Position numbers and translations under genes: made by a program. A DNA stretch of 64,000 nt from contig OX419759.1 of NCBI GenBank assembly GCA_948567375.1, forward strand, positions 3,635,303 to 3,699,302, written 5' to 3'. Under the pieces are notes generated by a model. It did no database searches and was not told the origin of the DNA. It saw nothing but the letters and a program-made list of their open reading frames with translations. Positions within the stretch are counted from its first letter, which is position 1. Each line of letters begins with the position of its first letter. Shown piece by piece: positions 1 to 11,540 of this stretch. This DNA is from Lunularia cruciata. Lineage: Eukaryota > Streptophyta > Marchantiopsida > Lunulariales > Lunulariaceae.

Positions 1-3000
1 TACTGAAGATCTATTAGATCTTCATCTGTGTCTTCTTTTTGTTCCTGTGGGTTTTGAATTACTACAGAAAGGCATCAACGAAAAATGTTGGGGTATTGTA
101 TGACCGATATGACTCGGCTGATAAGTTGTTTAAGCTCAAGGTGGACGCTGAGAAGAAGAAGAAATTCCTTGACAGCTTGGCTGCTACATTGGGAAGTTGG
201 AGATCTGCTCGTACGTGGTTGGTGGCGGACGAGAGTATGCACGTCAATGTCCGTGAGACAGAGCTTCTGATACCCAAAACAAGAAAGGGAACTTCAAATT
301 GTTGACTGTGACAATCTTCTTTCCGGCTAATACTGCTGGTGCTGAAGTTGAGAGTTTGCTGGAATCAGTAAAGAAGATCAGCTCATCTCCAGTAAGCGGA
401 GGAGATGCGGTTCTCAACGGGTTTCGAGGGCCCAATATCCTGCAGGCCAAAGTAAAGGTTACTGAAACACTTCTCTCTGATTTGGAGCTCCTTCAGAAAG
501 AGGCCTCTAAAATTGATCGAAAGTGCACTATCCAAATCGAGTCTTGGGGTATATTGAACAGAGACGGTGAGTGAGCTCTGACAGAACATATGCTCATGCC
601 CTTATGACCTCATTTGTTTCCTAGTGTATGGGTTCCTCCCTCGTGCTGTTCACTATCGAGCAAGATCCTTCAATTTTGGGTATCTAACATGTGCTTCTGT
701 CCTTTTCGGGTGACAGCCAAAAAGCAACTGATTCATGATGCAAGCGTGCCATCAATTGTTCAAGCAGAATATGCGGCAGGTATGGCATTCCTTCCAGAAT
801 AGCAATTTAACGGTTCGAATTTGATGGAATGCTTCTGCAATTTTGGGAAGTTCCACATGCTCAGGAGAAGGAGTTTACGTGGATTCACTAGTTAATTCCT
901 GCGTTGTGGTATTCTTGATAACCCATGTCTCCTTTTTTAGTCTAATCCGAACTTCTCTCCTGACTGCCGGGCGGTCAACAGTGACAAGACAAGCCAAGGT
1001 TCAGTTGTCTACTTTGTCACAATCAGAGAGCCTGTGCTCCCCTTCATGCTCAAAGTTAGGAGATGATGATCTCGTCTCTGAATACTAAATTGGCAGTTTC
1101 GCATTAGAATCTGGTGTCCTTCACAGCAGCGACGTCAGCTCTTCAACGAGCAGATATATAGATAATATTGTATACCCTTCCTTTGTGTCCTTTGTGTCCT
1201 TTTGTGTGGGTTTGGACACAAAGGAAAGACTTTCACTCTGATCGGACATTGCGCGTTCTTGTGGTGCCAGGAATTCTGACCATTGCTGGCGACAATCTCA
1301 AAGGAGCTGAATTTTGGATAGCGACTCGCCAACGCAGCCTGAAGTTGAAAGTAAAGTCTCTTGAGGTACAGTACAGTGAGTTGCTATGTCCATGCGTACA
1401 AGGTTTTTAATTGCAGAAAATGTGGATAGGAAGCTGGGAAACTATACTCAGTTGATGTGATGATGCCACTCAGAAATTTCTTCAAGTGTTCAACCAGCGA
1501 TTGCAATTGATATTGCTTAAATAGCCTCGGGAAGTAACGGCCAAATTGAGTTGGGATTTTTAACCAAAATTTTCGGACATCACAGGAAATATCAACTGAC
1601 CGCCGGCGTAGAACTACCGGGATCCTGAATCTGGAAGGAAGCCATGAGGTTGTCAGCTTGTCCCTTAGATTATTTGCACAAGAGGTGAAAGATGTTCGGA
1701 TTTACGCAGCCAAAGACATTGGAAAGGAGAAATCCGGGAAATTAGAGAAACAATCCTTACTGATCCACAGCCGCGCAATACCTGTAAAAGATGCTCTCTG
1801 GGTGCACGGTGAGTTCTCGAACTGAAAGTGTAGTGCTTCCTGAATCTTCTACAAATTTCCCAAAGGAATGATTTTGCTGACTCCTTGTGGTACGTGTTTC
1901 CTTGCAGCATTCCGGGTTTGGTTGCCAGACTTTCTCTTCACCACACTCTTGGTTTATTCCGCAGTTTGGGGATTTTTCTTTCTTCTCAGACATTTCAGGA
2001 GCCCTTTCCCGCTGTCCATGCAGCCCGATTTCAACGTGCTAGCCATCATTGTCTTTTATCCTCTTCTACTTTACATATTTTTTCAACCCAAAGGTACGTG
2101 GGTTTGCGCTGGGTTACCAATGGGACATCTGTGTAATTTCATGTTTTCATTGCCAAACTACCTATTGATAAGATTCTGTTTCTTGATACAGAAAGAGAAG
2201 ACTGCCGCATTTTAAGTTATTTTCTCTCATACTGCAGACATGGCAAGGCTTACAAGGAGAAAGTCCACGGTTTCGTACGAGGGGTGATGACCCTAGTCAT
2301 CGGAGCTGTGGATTTGATCAAGAGAGAGCCTTATCTTGCATGCGTGAGATCTCCCATAGTTGACAGCAAGGGTCAGCCACGCAGTCCCACTGCATCATTA
2401 ACACGACACAGCGTTCACCCTGTAAGCTCCTACATGTGACGAAACGTCTCAGTTGTCTACGCTGTCGTCGTTCTGTGAAGGTTTTATTTTGAATTCGTGC
2501 ATTTGGTGGTTCATAATTCAATCAAATTTCTTTTCTAGGTAGTTTTCTTTCCTAGGATATATCTAACAGTTTACTCATTTTTGGAGTAGTTGACGAGTGT
2601 ACTTATGCTTGCATTATTCCAGCCGTCCCAATTAGAACAACAACGACATCCTTATCCTCATCGTCGTCATCGGTTGAATCGTTCGTGCAATCAATCCTCT
2701 TAAAGGAGGCAGCTAAATTCTCAATCTTTGACGCGGGCTGGGAGCCATGCGTGGTTGAAAAGGTGGTGGACCAAAGATCAGGAAAGACAGTCTTTCAACA
2801 AGAGAGAAGGAAACGACTTCGACGCGGTAAACAATCCTTTCTATGTGGTTCAAAACAGAAGTGAAACCACCGCATGGCAAGACAAGGTACCAGTTTACTT
2901 GGCGTCCAAGTATCTTATCAAGGCCCTCCAAAAGCACCTACCAAGTCACTCAAGCCTCTTCGGCATGGACCGTCCAAAAGTTCCAGCAAGAGAAATTTAT

Positions 3001-4626
3001 GTCATCCTCGATGAACTCACTATCGAGGACAATGGAGGAATGGAATACGATGAGCTGAGCAAGGCCCAGCGGCACTTGGACCTCTTGATCAAATACATCA
3101 AGGAGGTCACATTACGTTTGAAGCGCATGAGGGAAGAGAAAAAGGTTTCTTATGACTTGCTTTGGGCATTCTTATACCCCAATCAGAAAGTCGTCTACAA
3201 TTGCATGCTGTCCAACACGTTGCTGTGCAGGACCGTTTTCGAACGTGTATCATACAAGCACGACGGTCATCCCAGTTCGTCTTCCGATCCCAGTGTAAAA
3301 ATTGTACTGGACATTCGGGACTACAATGGAAAAGACTACCGCAAGGTTAAGATAGTCCGAGAAATTGCAAGCTTTGATGGCGAGCGCTCATTCGAGGAGG
3401 TCACTGTTCGGCCCATCGGAATGGCGAGAGCGCCACAGGAAGTCTTAGAGGCGGAGTTTCTCGCCAATGGGAGAAGATTCAACGAACTTGCAGTGAAACC
3501 AGCCTTTCTGTTCATGAACTACCAGGGGGCTATCTACCTGGCCCAGAGAAAAAGCAAAAATGACCAACAAAGCGCTCTGAAGAAGAAAGCTGATGGAAGG
3601 GTGATGATTGACGCCGCAGGATTTGCGTCCAACAACCCGGATTTCGAAATGGCTGGTGCGCAGCCACCTCGAACACGACTTGGAAGGGTTGCAATGCCAC
3701 CATCTTACGAGAAGTCAGAACTGCCAACTATGGAATCAGTTAAACCAGTTGAACCATCTGATGAAACTCTAATATTCTCCCCAGCCCTTGTGTATGGGTT
3801 CTCTTGCTATGAAGGAGTGGGAGATGTTTGAGATCTCTGGATTTAGCGAGGTCTCATTCAACGACACTGCTTACAATGAGCTGGTGATGAACCCTGAGGG
3901 GAAAGACTTGATCTACAGTCTGGCAAGCCAGTACGTTGCGCACCTCGAGAAGGAAGATATGAAGTGCATCGACTCCATCTCGAACAAAGGCGATGGCTGC
4001 ATTATTCTCTGCTATGGCCCTCCAGGAACCGGGAAGTCGCTCACAGCTGAATGTATAGCAGAACAGTTGCACCGTCCTCTTTGGGCTGTCAGTCTATCTG
4101 TGCTCGGGGTGACACCAGAGGAGGTCGAGTGCTCACTTTCAAGAGTTCTGGACATTGCCTCCATGTGGCAAGCGGTTCTTCTCCTCGACGAAGCTGACAT
4201 TTTCCTGGAGAAGCGGTCCATGAACAGGGACATCAATCGAAATGCCATGGTGGCGGTTTTTCTTCGCTTGCTGGAGTACTATCGTGGAATGATGTTCCTC
4301 ACCACCAACCGTGTTACGACCTTTGATGAAGCCGTGCGCTCGAGGATCTCCATGTTCGTGAGATACCATCCACTGGGGCAACCACAGCGTGAATTGGTTT
4401 AGAGCAATCTTTTGTGCAAAGCGGGAATTCACGAAGCTCCTTCTGCTGAGTCGTGTCGAATAGTTTCAACGGACGAGAGATTAGAAATGCCATCCAAACA
4501 GCCCAAGTTTGGGCAAAAAGCAAGAACGAGCCCCTGCAGATGAAGCATGTGAGTTATGTGGTCAAAATCTTTGCGAATTCTGTCAAGGAAGTGCAAAAAG
4601 AACGTGATACAGATCACAAACGATAA
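1..4626 (+). pseudogene. Decayed copy A of membrane-anchored AAA+ ATPase gene (5' end outside window)
   Basis: This stretch aligns almost base for base with the intact copy B at 32701-37347, including its introns. Relative to copy B it has: a TAG stop at 15-17 (TAT in B); a one-base deletion near 278 that ends the first-exon frame; a one-base deletion near 985; a small fold-back insertion at 1180-1224 over the acceptor used in B; a five-base deletion near 2804; an in-frame 12-base deletion near 3105; a two-base deletion near 3803; a TGG to TAG change at 4400-4402; and a one-base deletion near 4449. Walker A (GPPGTGKS, near 4018-4040) and Walker B (LLLDEAD) are still readable. With two nonsense changes and several frameshifts it cannot encode the full ATPase. 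The start codon lies upstream of the window, so the 5' state is unknown. Confidence 0.9.
1180..1224. repeat. Fold-back insertion at a splice acceptor in copy A
   Basis: The 11-base arm cctttgtgtcc occurs at 1180-1190 and 1189-1199, and its exact reverse complement lies at 1214-1224. Copy B has only one cctttgtgtcc here, followed by the ccag acceptor at 33891-33894, which copy A has lost. This looks like a local copy/inversion event that damaged splicing. Confidence 0.7.
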
Positions 4627-4852
4627 ACTACTTGCGCTATGTCTGTGAGCTCACTTCTGGAAGACGGCCTTTGGGTATGAGATCAGCGCAAATACTGAAA
4701 GAGTTGCGGCATTGCACATACTGCTGTCCTGAGAACAGGAGTAGAAGATCGTTTCTCCCTGTTCATGTGGAAGTAGTGTTGTTAGCTGCAGTGTATAGGG
4801 AAACTCTATGGTGAAATTGTTTATGTTAAGATATCATGTACGGCACTTGATC

Positions 4853-4858
4853 AATAAA
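4853..4858 (+). terminator. Putative polyadenylation signal of copy A
   Basis: AATAAA about 225 bases after the residual stop codon, at the same relative place as in copy B (37583-37588). Confidence 0.5.
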
Positions 4859-5079
4859 ATACAGTACAGCGAAATTGCGAGATGATAACTCTGGAACTTC
4901 TGGACGCCACGAGCAATAAATTAGTGGCTCTGTTATGTACTTTTGGCCAACCGTTTGCCTCCGTTGGTTATTTTTCTGTTCAATTGAACCAGATAACCCC
5001 CGACTCTCCTGCAATTTAGTTCCATTCGTGTAATCTCAATTTGAGGGGTAAGCACATCTCGTTCGCTTCCTTCCAATTA

Positions 5080-5429
5080 GGGGTTTCAAATTCCAAACTT
5101 TATTGGTGGAGCCTCGAGATCCAGATCCGTATAAATTTCCACTTGTACCCTTTGTCAATTTTTGTCCCAAAATTGACCAGTCCCGTAAAAAGGTTTCCGG
5201 GTGCAAAAAAGTTCAGTACTTGTTCAATCTTCATTCCCATCGAGTAGAGAGTGGTTAGTTTCTCAAGCAAAGTGCATTTTGGGGTTATTTGTGATTAGTT
5301 TTCCATGTCCACGTCTATTCTATAGGTTATCCCGCACACTTCATGATGTAGTTAGACAGGCTTTTGTTTATCACTTGATCTTTTGGCAGCTGATCTCTTA
5401 AACAAGTTAGCATGATTCTTATTCCTCTT
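5080..5429. other. Intergenic, nothing recognised
   Basis: Unique-looking DNA between the edge of the segmental duplication and the first recognisable LINE-like sequence. No gene or repeat could be supported. Confidence 0.5.
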
Positions 5430-7863
5430 ACTCTCTAGATGATGTTTTAGTTATGCTAGAGAGAGACTTGTGTGCATAAAGAGGTGGCTGTTCGATTTTA
5501 TCTATTACGAGCGAGGGATTGGGGGGACCTTCAAGAGGAGTTTGTTAGGGCCACACGTTTTAGGAGATAGATTTTCCCATAAGATACCACAAAGTTCACT
5601 CAATTACAATGATGTATGATATTGGGTCAGGCGTGAGAGTTTAGTAGAGCAGCACGAGCACTACACCCTTTGTTTATGGCTAGTCTAACTAATGAGATTA
5701 TCTTTTCCCTACGCTCATTATATCCTATAGTAGTAGAGGGACTACCACTAGAGGTCTTATATTATTAGCTTGAGCAGCCTTTATGTCTTGATGGGTCACT
5801 TTTTGCACAAGCATTGTGTACTCACCTTTCCTCAAGAGGTTTGTCAAGGATAGTTTATAAGCACCTTAGAGATTATTTTCACTTTCACCTTAGAGATCAT
5901 CATAAGTACCTTAGAGATGATCCTTCTAGTGGTTTTACTGAGTTGTTTCAAGCGGCTATAGTAGTAGCAAGAGGAGACATTCCTGTGTTTGTTAGTCGGG
6001 TGTTAGGTGTTAGTCTACTTCTCGCAATGGAGAAGTCAAGGAGCATTAGACTGATTGCTATTGGAGAGATCTTTGTGCATTTGGTCAATCATACTATTGT
6101 CCTTCAGTATCATTCTCACTTTCAAAAACACCAAAGTCCACATCAGTTTGGAGTAGCTACACTTGGAGGATGTGAGGCTATAAATCTAGGCATTAGGGCA
6201 CTCTTAAATATCCATATGGAGTGGGTAGTACTACAAGTGGATGTTGAGAATTCTTTTAATAGCATCTCATGGGCATCTATCTTTAGAGAGCTTAGGGAGG
6301 TTGGTGGACCCTTGGCAAGTCTTATTCCTTTTGTGCGGTTTTTTCCTTTTGTGCGGTTTTATAGCCTCACATCCTCCAAGTGGGTTTAAGGTTTTTATAG
6401 CCTCACATCCTCCCTACGTTTGTTCATAGGAGGGATTCATCGTCTTGGAGTCAATTGTTGCTACACATTAAAGAGATCCTTTAAGGGGACCCTTATTTGC
6501 CATGACTCACTTTAGAGCTCTCTTATCTACTACTCTGGCCATGCCAGGTTGTGTATTTCACTCCTTGGCAGATGATACACATTGTGAATCTTATAGATAA
6601 GATTAGGCAGGCCTTTGACCACTTAACTATTGACATTCAGTAGGCTTGAGAGTCAAGGTGTCAAAGTGTAGTGCATGGTCCCCTTTGGGTATCCCTCCCC
6701 ATCTTGAGCTTCCAAAGGAATGTATGACATCTACAAATGGACTATGTGTTCTTGGAGTGCCAATAGAATCCGAGGATTTTGTCACACTCTTTTTAGATGT
6801 TGCCCTTGTAGAGGATATTCTCCATGTGGATGACCTTCCATTACTAGGAGATCTGTAGGTGGCATTTGGTATACTCTTGTCTAGTATTTCTCTTCAACCT
6901 TCTTACCTCATCCATATAGTTCTCCTCTCCTTGTCCTTCCTATCATGTTTGAGAGCCTTTGATAGGAGGATTATGGGAGTCTTTGGTGATATTATTGGAC
7001 CAAGGACATTTCAGTGTGTGAAAGGGGATTTTGCACGTAGAAAAATAGCTCTGCCAATCTTGTGTGGAGTGGTTTGCTTGCTATCTATGGAAGAGATGAC
7101 ACCTATAGCATTTTTGGGTAGTTGGGCTCTCTAAGCATCCCTACTTTCCTCTTATTTTGTGGTTGTTGATAGGCTGGTCTTGGAGACTTATGTGATAGAG
7201 GTGGAGGGGGATCCTTTTTTCTCCAGATGTTATTGCAACAAACAAGAGATAAGTCTATCCCTTGAGCATGAGAGGACTTTCCATCTTTTGCTTCACTATC
7301 ATTAGATTGGACTAGAGGTTTATATTCTTCCATAATGGAGCAACAATGTGAGCATACCTATATTCTCTTTTAGTTGACTCATCCATTCCTTTAGCTACTA
7401 GAGCACATCTTCACTCTTGCTCCAGCAAGGATGCATGCTCTTGGATCCTAGCTTGACCTTGTATTAGGACATTCCAACTTGCACCCGCTACTTTCTCTAT
7501 AATGATGAGGTTTTGCTTAGGTTTGGTCCACCAATCTGCATCTTCATTACTGACTTGTGAGCGTGGTTCTACACTAGATGCAATAGCAGTCCATATGACA
7601 AAGTGTCCTTTTGAAGGATTTATGATAGCTACCCATGATGCTATTAGGGACATAGTGTTTGCTATGGACCGAGAGAGTGGATACTTGGCTTGGAGGGAGG
7701 GATCATATGCTTTGCAGACGACATGTGTCAGGGTAAACTTATACTTGGTTCGAGATGATTAGGTGATAGTAGCAGATGTTGTGGTTACGGACCTTACACG
7801 AGATACAATTTCAAAGGGAGTGATTACCCATCTCCCTAGATGGGCAGCGAGAGTAGCAGATAT
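5430..7863 (+). pseudogene. Decayed non-LTR retrotransposon (RT plus C-terminal restriction-like endonuclease), copy 1, 5' part
   Basis: Open fragments carry reverse-transcriptase motifs of a LINE with a C-terminal restriction-like endonuclease. At 5930-6330 are DPSSGFTELFQ, QFGVATLGGCEA and LQVDVENSFNSIS (the conserved LQ-D-NAFNS block with the catalytic Asp). At 6650-7135 are thumb-type pieces (KCSAWSPLGIPP, LGVPIES, VFGDIIGP, LPILCGVVCL). At 7550-7863 is a Cys/His segment ending in HMTKCP, followed by RESGYLAWRE, VNLYLVRDD and DVVVTDLTRDTI, which fits the endonuclease. The region around the RT YADD-type motif (about 6370-6650) is unreadable and stops are frequent, so it is dead. Element 1 interrupts it at 7863; the 3' remainder continues at 13494. 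Confidence 0.75.
7775..7858 (+). repeat. 84-bp tandem duplication within the LINE endonuclease (unit 1)
   Basis: The segment starting gatgttgtggttacggacc and ending gtagca recurs directly after the 3' LTR of element 1 (from 13494). Removing element 1 and one copy of its probable target duplication (gatat/gatgt) leaves two head-to-tail 84-bp units, exactly 28 codons, so the LINE frame was kept. The two units differ at several sites, so the duplication is not new. Confidence 0.7.
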
Positions 7864-8008
7864 TGTAACAATATGGAGTTTAGTGACGAAGTTAGTCAAG
7901 CTTACGAAGTAGCACATAAGACAAAGTAGCCTTGAATATTCCGGAAGTATCTAGGAAGCTTCTTGGGAAGCTTCCTGGCTAGCTTAGCTTGCACCTCAAG
8001 TAAGTAGC

Positions 8009-8021
8009 TTCTAGAAGCTTC
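8009..8021. promoter_or_regulatory. Heat-shock-element-like array in the LTR (TTC-GAA-TTC)
   Basis: TTCtaGAAgcTTC is three contiguous alternating units with exact two-base spacing, the consensus bound by heat shock factors. It lies about 145 bp upstream of the LTR TATA box. Further GAAgcTTC pairs occur at 7955-7962 and 7967-7974. Function is inferred from sequence only. Confidence 0.55.
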
Positions 8022-8163
8022 CAACTAGCTTAACTTGCATGCCAAGTAGACGGCTTCTAGAAGGAAGCTCCTTGAGAAGCTTCCTAGTTAATTTGGCTTG
8101 CACTCTAAGAAAGTGGCTTGAGGAAGCTTCTTGATAAGCTTCTCAAGGGCCTTGTATGATACC

Positions 8164-8171
8164 TATAAATA
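8164..8171 (+). promoter_or_regulatory. LTR TATA box (element 1)
   Basis: TATAAATA. The same octamer is present at the equivalent place in the other full-length LTRs (13382, 57195, 62408, and reversed at 47385 and 52576), so it is conserved across the family. Confidence 0.6.
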
Positions 8172-8276
8172 CCAAAGCCAAAGCTCATGCTAGGCATTCA
8201 GAGTTTTCCCTCATTCATGTGTCCCAATGTGAGTTTCCATTCTCCTTTTTCTCTCCTCGGATTCGGTCTTTTACAT

Positions 8277-8287
8277 TGGTATTAGAG
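8277..8287 (+). other. Primer binding site, element 1
   Basis: TGGTATTAGAG starts two bases after the 5' LTR end and matches the initiator tRNA-Met primer site TGGTATCAGAG with one mismatch. Confidence 0.8.
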
Positions 8288-8529
8288 AAGGAATGGGATG
8301 GATGGAATTTATGGACCACCAAATCCACTTCCACCAAGCCATTGGGATTTTTTCATCCAAATACTACCCAAGCATCGTTTCACACAGTTCATCACCTCAC
8401 ACTTTGGATAAGATTTTTTTCATATGATCACCATATCTGAGGAACCCTTGGTGCTTCCGGTTGTAACTTATGGAGAATGGTGGACATGCTGTTTTTATGT
8501 GTTAATAAATTAAAAAGATTGGGAGTGAT

Positions 8530-9476
8530 GTGATAGAGGAGCAACCACGGAGGCAATACCTGATGTTATCCTTGCTATGCAACAACAAATCAAGCACCTT
8601 ATTTGATTGTTGGATGAACGAGATCTTCAAAGACAAGAGTAGGTGGAGAGAGTACCAATTTGAGAAGGAGAAGATCGGATTAGATTCTCTAAACCCAAGG
8701 TATTTGAAGGCAAGAATCTCCCAGGTGTAGTGGAGAATTTTGTGTTAAATTGTGAATATTATTTTGAAGCTACTAATCTACAAGACGAGCAAAAATAGAT
8801 TCTCTTGGCTTCTAGCCAATTGGATGGAGTAGCAAAGTTATGGTGGAGATTCCGATGGAGTGAGCCAAACGACAAATGGTTACATCAATCTTGACATGGA
8901 TAGAATTCAAGAGCGCAATAATTAGTTGGTTCCAAGCTATAAATGCCACACGAGCTGCACGGGATAAGTTGGCAGAGTTGAAACAAATTGGCTCTATAAG
9001 AAGTTACATCACGGAGTTCCAAAACACCATCATGCAAATTCCAAATAGATTGGAAAGTGAAGCTTGGGATTGATTTGTGAGGGGCTTGAAGGTGAGAACC
9101 AAATTAGAGGTAACCATGCAAGAGCCACAACACTTGGAGGAAGCCATGCGGTTGGCCGAACGTTTTGATTCCTTGGTGGCAACAACTTGGTCTTGACTTC
9201 AACCTCCACAAAGTCTACAAATACACTACACACAAGTGGAGGAGCCAACACCAATGGAGATTGATGCAATTCAATGAAGACCACTTGGCACGACAGATAG
9301 GGAGAAACTGCAACAAAATGGTGGTTTTTTTTATTGTCACCAATTGAGGCATCACATTGCTGAATGTCCACTCAAGAATGGACGACCTCGACAAGTTGCC
9401 AAAGTGGAGGTTGTGGAGCAGAATGATCAAGGAAACAAGGAATCCCAATAGGAGAATTTGAGCCGCCTACCGAGAG
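8530..9476 (+). pseudogene. gag of element 1 (decayed)
   Basis: Broken frames resemble a Ty3 Gag. Readable blocks include a segment around 8690-8760 (PRYLKARISQV), WIEFKSAIISWFQAIN near 8890-8945 and IRSYITEFQNTIMQIPN near 8995-9050, followed by a basic stretch and a degenerate zinc-knuckle region near 9340-9370. The same blocks occur in elements 2 and 3. Several stops interrupt it, so no capsid protein could be made. Gag would form the virus-like particle. Confidence 0.7.
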
Positions 9477-9477
9477 T

Positions 9478-9870
9478 TTGATTAGTTCCAGTGGGATTGA
9501 AGGTTCAACCTATGCAAGTTTGCTTCACTTGCAAGGTATGATATCTAATCTGGATTGTACGATTTTGGTTGATTCTGGAAATTCAAAGAATTGTATGTCT
9601 ATGCAAGTAGCAAAGGAATTGGGTATTCCTATCAAGCCAGTGATTGGAAGTAGTTTGATGATGGTGGATGGTAGAAAAGGTTCTGCATTCCGCACCTCAC
9701 ATCCTGTTACCTTCAAGATTGGGAGGGAGTATTTGGAGTGTATGAGGTTTGTAGTGGCACCTCTACACTATGATATCATTCCGGGTCTACCTTGGCTTGA
9801 GCGTCATAAGGTTCAATTTGATTGGACTCGATGCCAAATTCAAATACAACACCAAGGTAGGAATTTCTGA
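9478..9870 (+). pseudogene. Retroviral-type aspartic protease of element 1
   Basis: A 130-aa open stretch carries ILVDSGNSKN, the D-S-G active-site triad of retropepsins, and downstream YDIIPGLPWL, the usual hydrophobic flap/end block. The length is normal for a gypsy protease domain. It is the best-preserved domain of element 1, but the polyprotein around it is broken, so it is listed as part of a dead element. Its role is cleavage of the Gag-Pol precursor. Confidence 0.8.
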
Positions 9871-9915
9871 TTAGGTTGTCTAGCACCTCTGAGTAAGACA
9901 CCTAAGAATAGTCAG

Positions 9916-10095
9916 TCTCAAGATGGGAAGTTTGTCAAGAAGGTAGCCACAGAGTGAACCTTGAAAGAAATGGAATCCCAAGATGGGAAGTTTGCCAAGA
10001 AGGTAACCATGGAGTAGGCTTGGAAGAGAGATGAGTCCCTAGAAGGGAAGTTTATTAGTAAAGCAGCCATAGAGCAAGCTTTAGAGGAAGATAAA
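9916..10095 (+). repeat. Triple 60-bp (20-codon) repeat between protease and RT, element 1
   Basis: Three consecutive units each begin Ser-(Gln/Leu)-(Asp/Glu)-Gly-Lys-Phe and contain an A-x-E-Q-A-type block. The same triple repeat is found at 58978-59157 (element 3) and around 50648-50830 (element 2, minus strand), so it is a family trait. Confidence 0.7.
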
Positions 10096-10179
10096 TCTGT
10101 ATTTGTGGTGTGTATCAAGCCAATTGCACAAGACCAATCTGTGGAGGATAGAGAGTCTTATTAAGTAATGGTTGATTGG

Positions 10180-11540
10180 ATAGTTAAGGAGTTTGCGGAC
10201 GTGTTTCCGGATGATCTGCCAAAGGGATTACCCTCCGATTGAGGTATACCCTTCAAGATTGAGTTATTGCTAGGGAGTACTCCAGTGTGTAGACCAATCT
10301 ATTGGCTCTCACCAAAGGAGTTAGAGGAGTTGCGAACAACACTTATACAGTTGTTGGAGAAGGACTTCATACGACATAGTACCTTTCCTTGGGGAGCACC
10401 AATACTATTTGTTCCAAAGAAGGATGGAGGACTTCATTTCTATATTGATTATCGTGGGCTCAATAAGAAAACCGTGAAGAATGCATATCCCTTGCCTTGG
10501 ATCAATGACTTGCTTGATCAACTAAGTGGAACACGTTATTTTTCCAAGTTGGATCTTCGTAGTGACTATTGGCAAATTTGAATTGATAAAGAGGATGTGC
10601 AAAAGAATGCCTTTTGCAAAAGGTATGGGCATTTTGAGTGGAGAGTTTTACCTTTTAGATTCACAAATGCTCCAACAGTCTTCATGGATCAAATGCATCG
10701 GGTGTTGGATGGACTATTGGATCAGTCAGTAGTGGTGTTCTTGGATGATATCTTAATCTATAGCAAGACAGAGGCAGAACACGTGAATCATGTGCGAGAA
10801 GTCCTAAGATGACTACGACAATGGAAATTTTACTACAAGAAATGGAGGTGTACTTTTTGGCAGAAGGAGGTTACCTTCTTGGGTCATAAGATCTCCTCAG
10901 AGGGGATCAAGATGGAAGAAGAGAAGATCAAGGCCATTATTAATTGGCTTACCCCAAAGGGTGCTATAGAAGTACGAGCATTCAATGGATTGGCCAGTTT
11001 TTACCGGCGGTTCATCCACTATTATGCTCATGTGGCTGCACCATTGATTGACCACTTGGGAAAGAACTTAAACTTCCAGTGGAACACCAAACATGAAGAA
11101 GCATTCCCAAAGTTGAAACATATGGTGTCTTCAAGACCCATTCTTCAACCATATGATTCTCAATTACCTTGTGTGGTTGATTTTGATGATTCTAACTTTG
11201 CAATTGGAGCTGTGTTGCAACAAGAATTCCTAGATGGACTACATCCCATTGCCTTCGTGTCTTGCTGACTAAATACAACTAAAAGAAATTACTCTGCTTA
11301 AGATCAAGAACAACTTGCAATGGTATATGCCATAGGGTATGCAGGCATTATCTCTTGGGGAAACAAGTGATCATGTGAACTGATCACAAGCCATTGTTGC
11401 ATACCTTACACTTGGAGCCATGAAGAGTCAATATCATCGATGGGAAGAGCAACTCCAATTTTTTGACATCAAACTTGAGAACAAACCAGGCCAGTTCCAT
11501 GTCATCCCTGATGCTCTATCACAGCGACCTGATTTGAAGT
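10180..11540 (+). pseudogene. Reverse transcriptase and RNase H of element 1
   Basis: RT motifs in order: [44 protein letters not shown] (10540-10580, first catalytic Asp) and VVVFLDDILIYSK (10729-10765, the catalytic DD). Then FLGHKISSEGIK, a connection domain near 10960-11060 and an RNase H-type block VVDFDDSNFAIGAVLQQE near 11173-11230. Frame breaks near 10582, 10810 and 11268 split it. The domain order RT then RNase H is that of Ty3/gypsy. Confidence 0.88.

Larger units (their letters stand above)
1..5079 (+). repeat. Segmental duplication, unit A
   Basis: Unit A matches 32701-37807 through exons, introns and about 450 bp of 3' flank. Similarity stops abruptly after the shared stretch ending in cgcttccttccaa (about 5079 here, 37807 in unit B). 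The left limit is hidden by the window edge. Units A and B are direct repeats about 32.7 kb apart. Identity is high by eye, so the duplication is probably fairly recent. Confidence 0.9.
7864..8275 (+). repeat. 5' LTR of element 1
   Basis: Begins TGTAACAATATGG and ends TTTTACA. It matches 13075-13493 and the LTRs of elements 2 and 3. U3 is packed with gaagcttc/ctagaagcttc palindromes. A TATAAATA box at 8164-8171 probably marks the promoter. Confidence 0.9.

Noticed and set aside
62..277. Minus-strand open frame opposite ATPase exon 1, and a similar one at 32760-33149
   Set aside because: Exact shadow of the coding strand. It exists in both duplicates only because the forward gene is conserved.
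1868..2215. 115-codon hydrophobic frame in ATPase copy A as a separate membrane protein
   Set aside because: It is the two-helix exon of the ATPase gene read into its intron. In copy B that exon (34608-34794) splices in frame.
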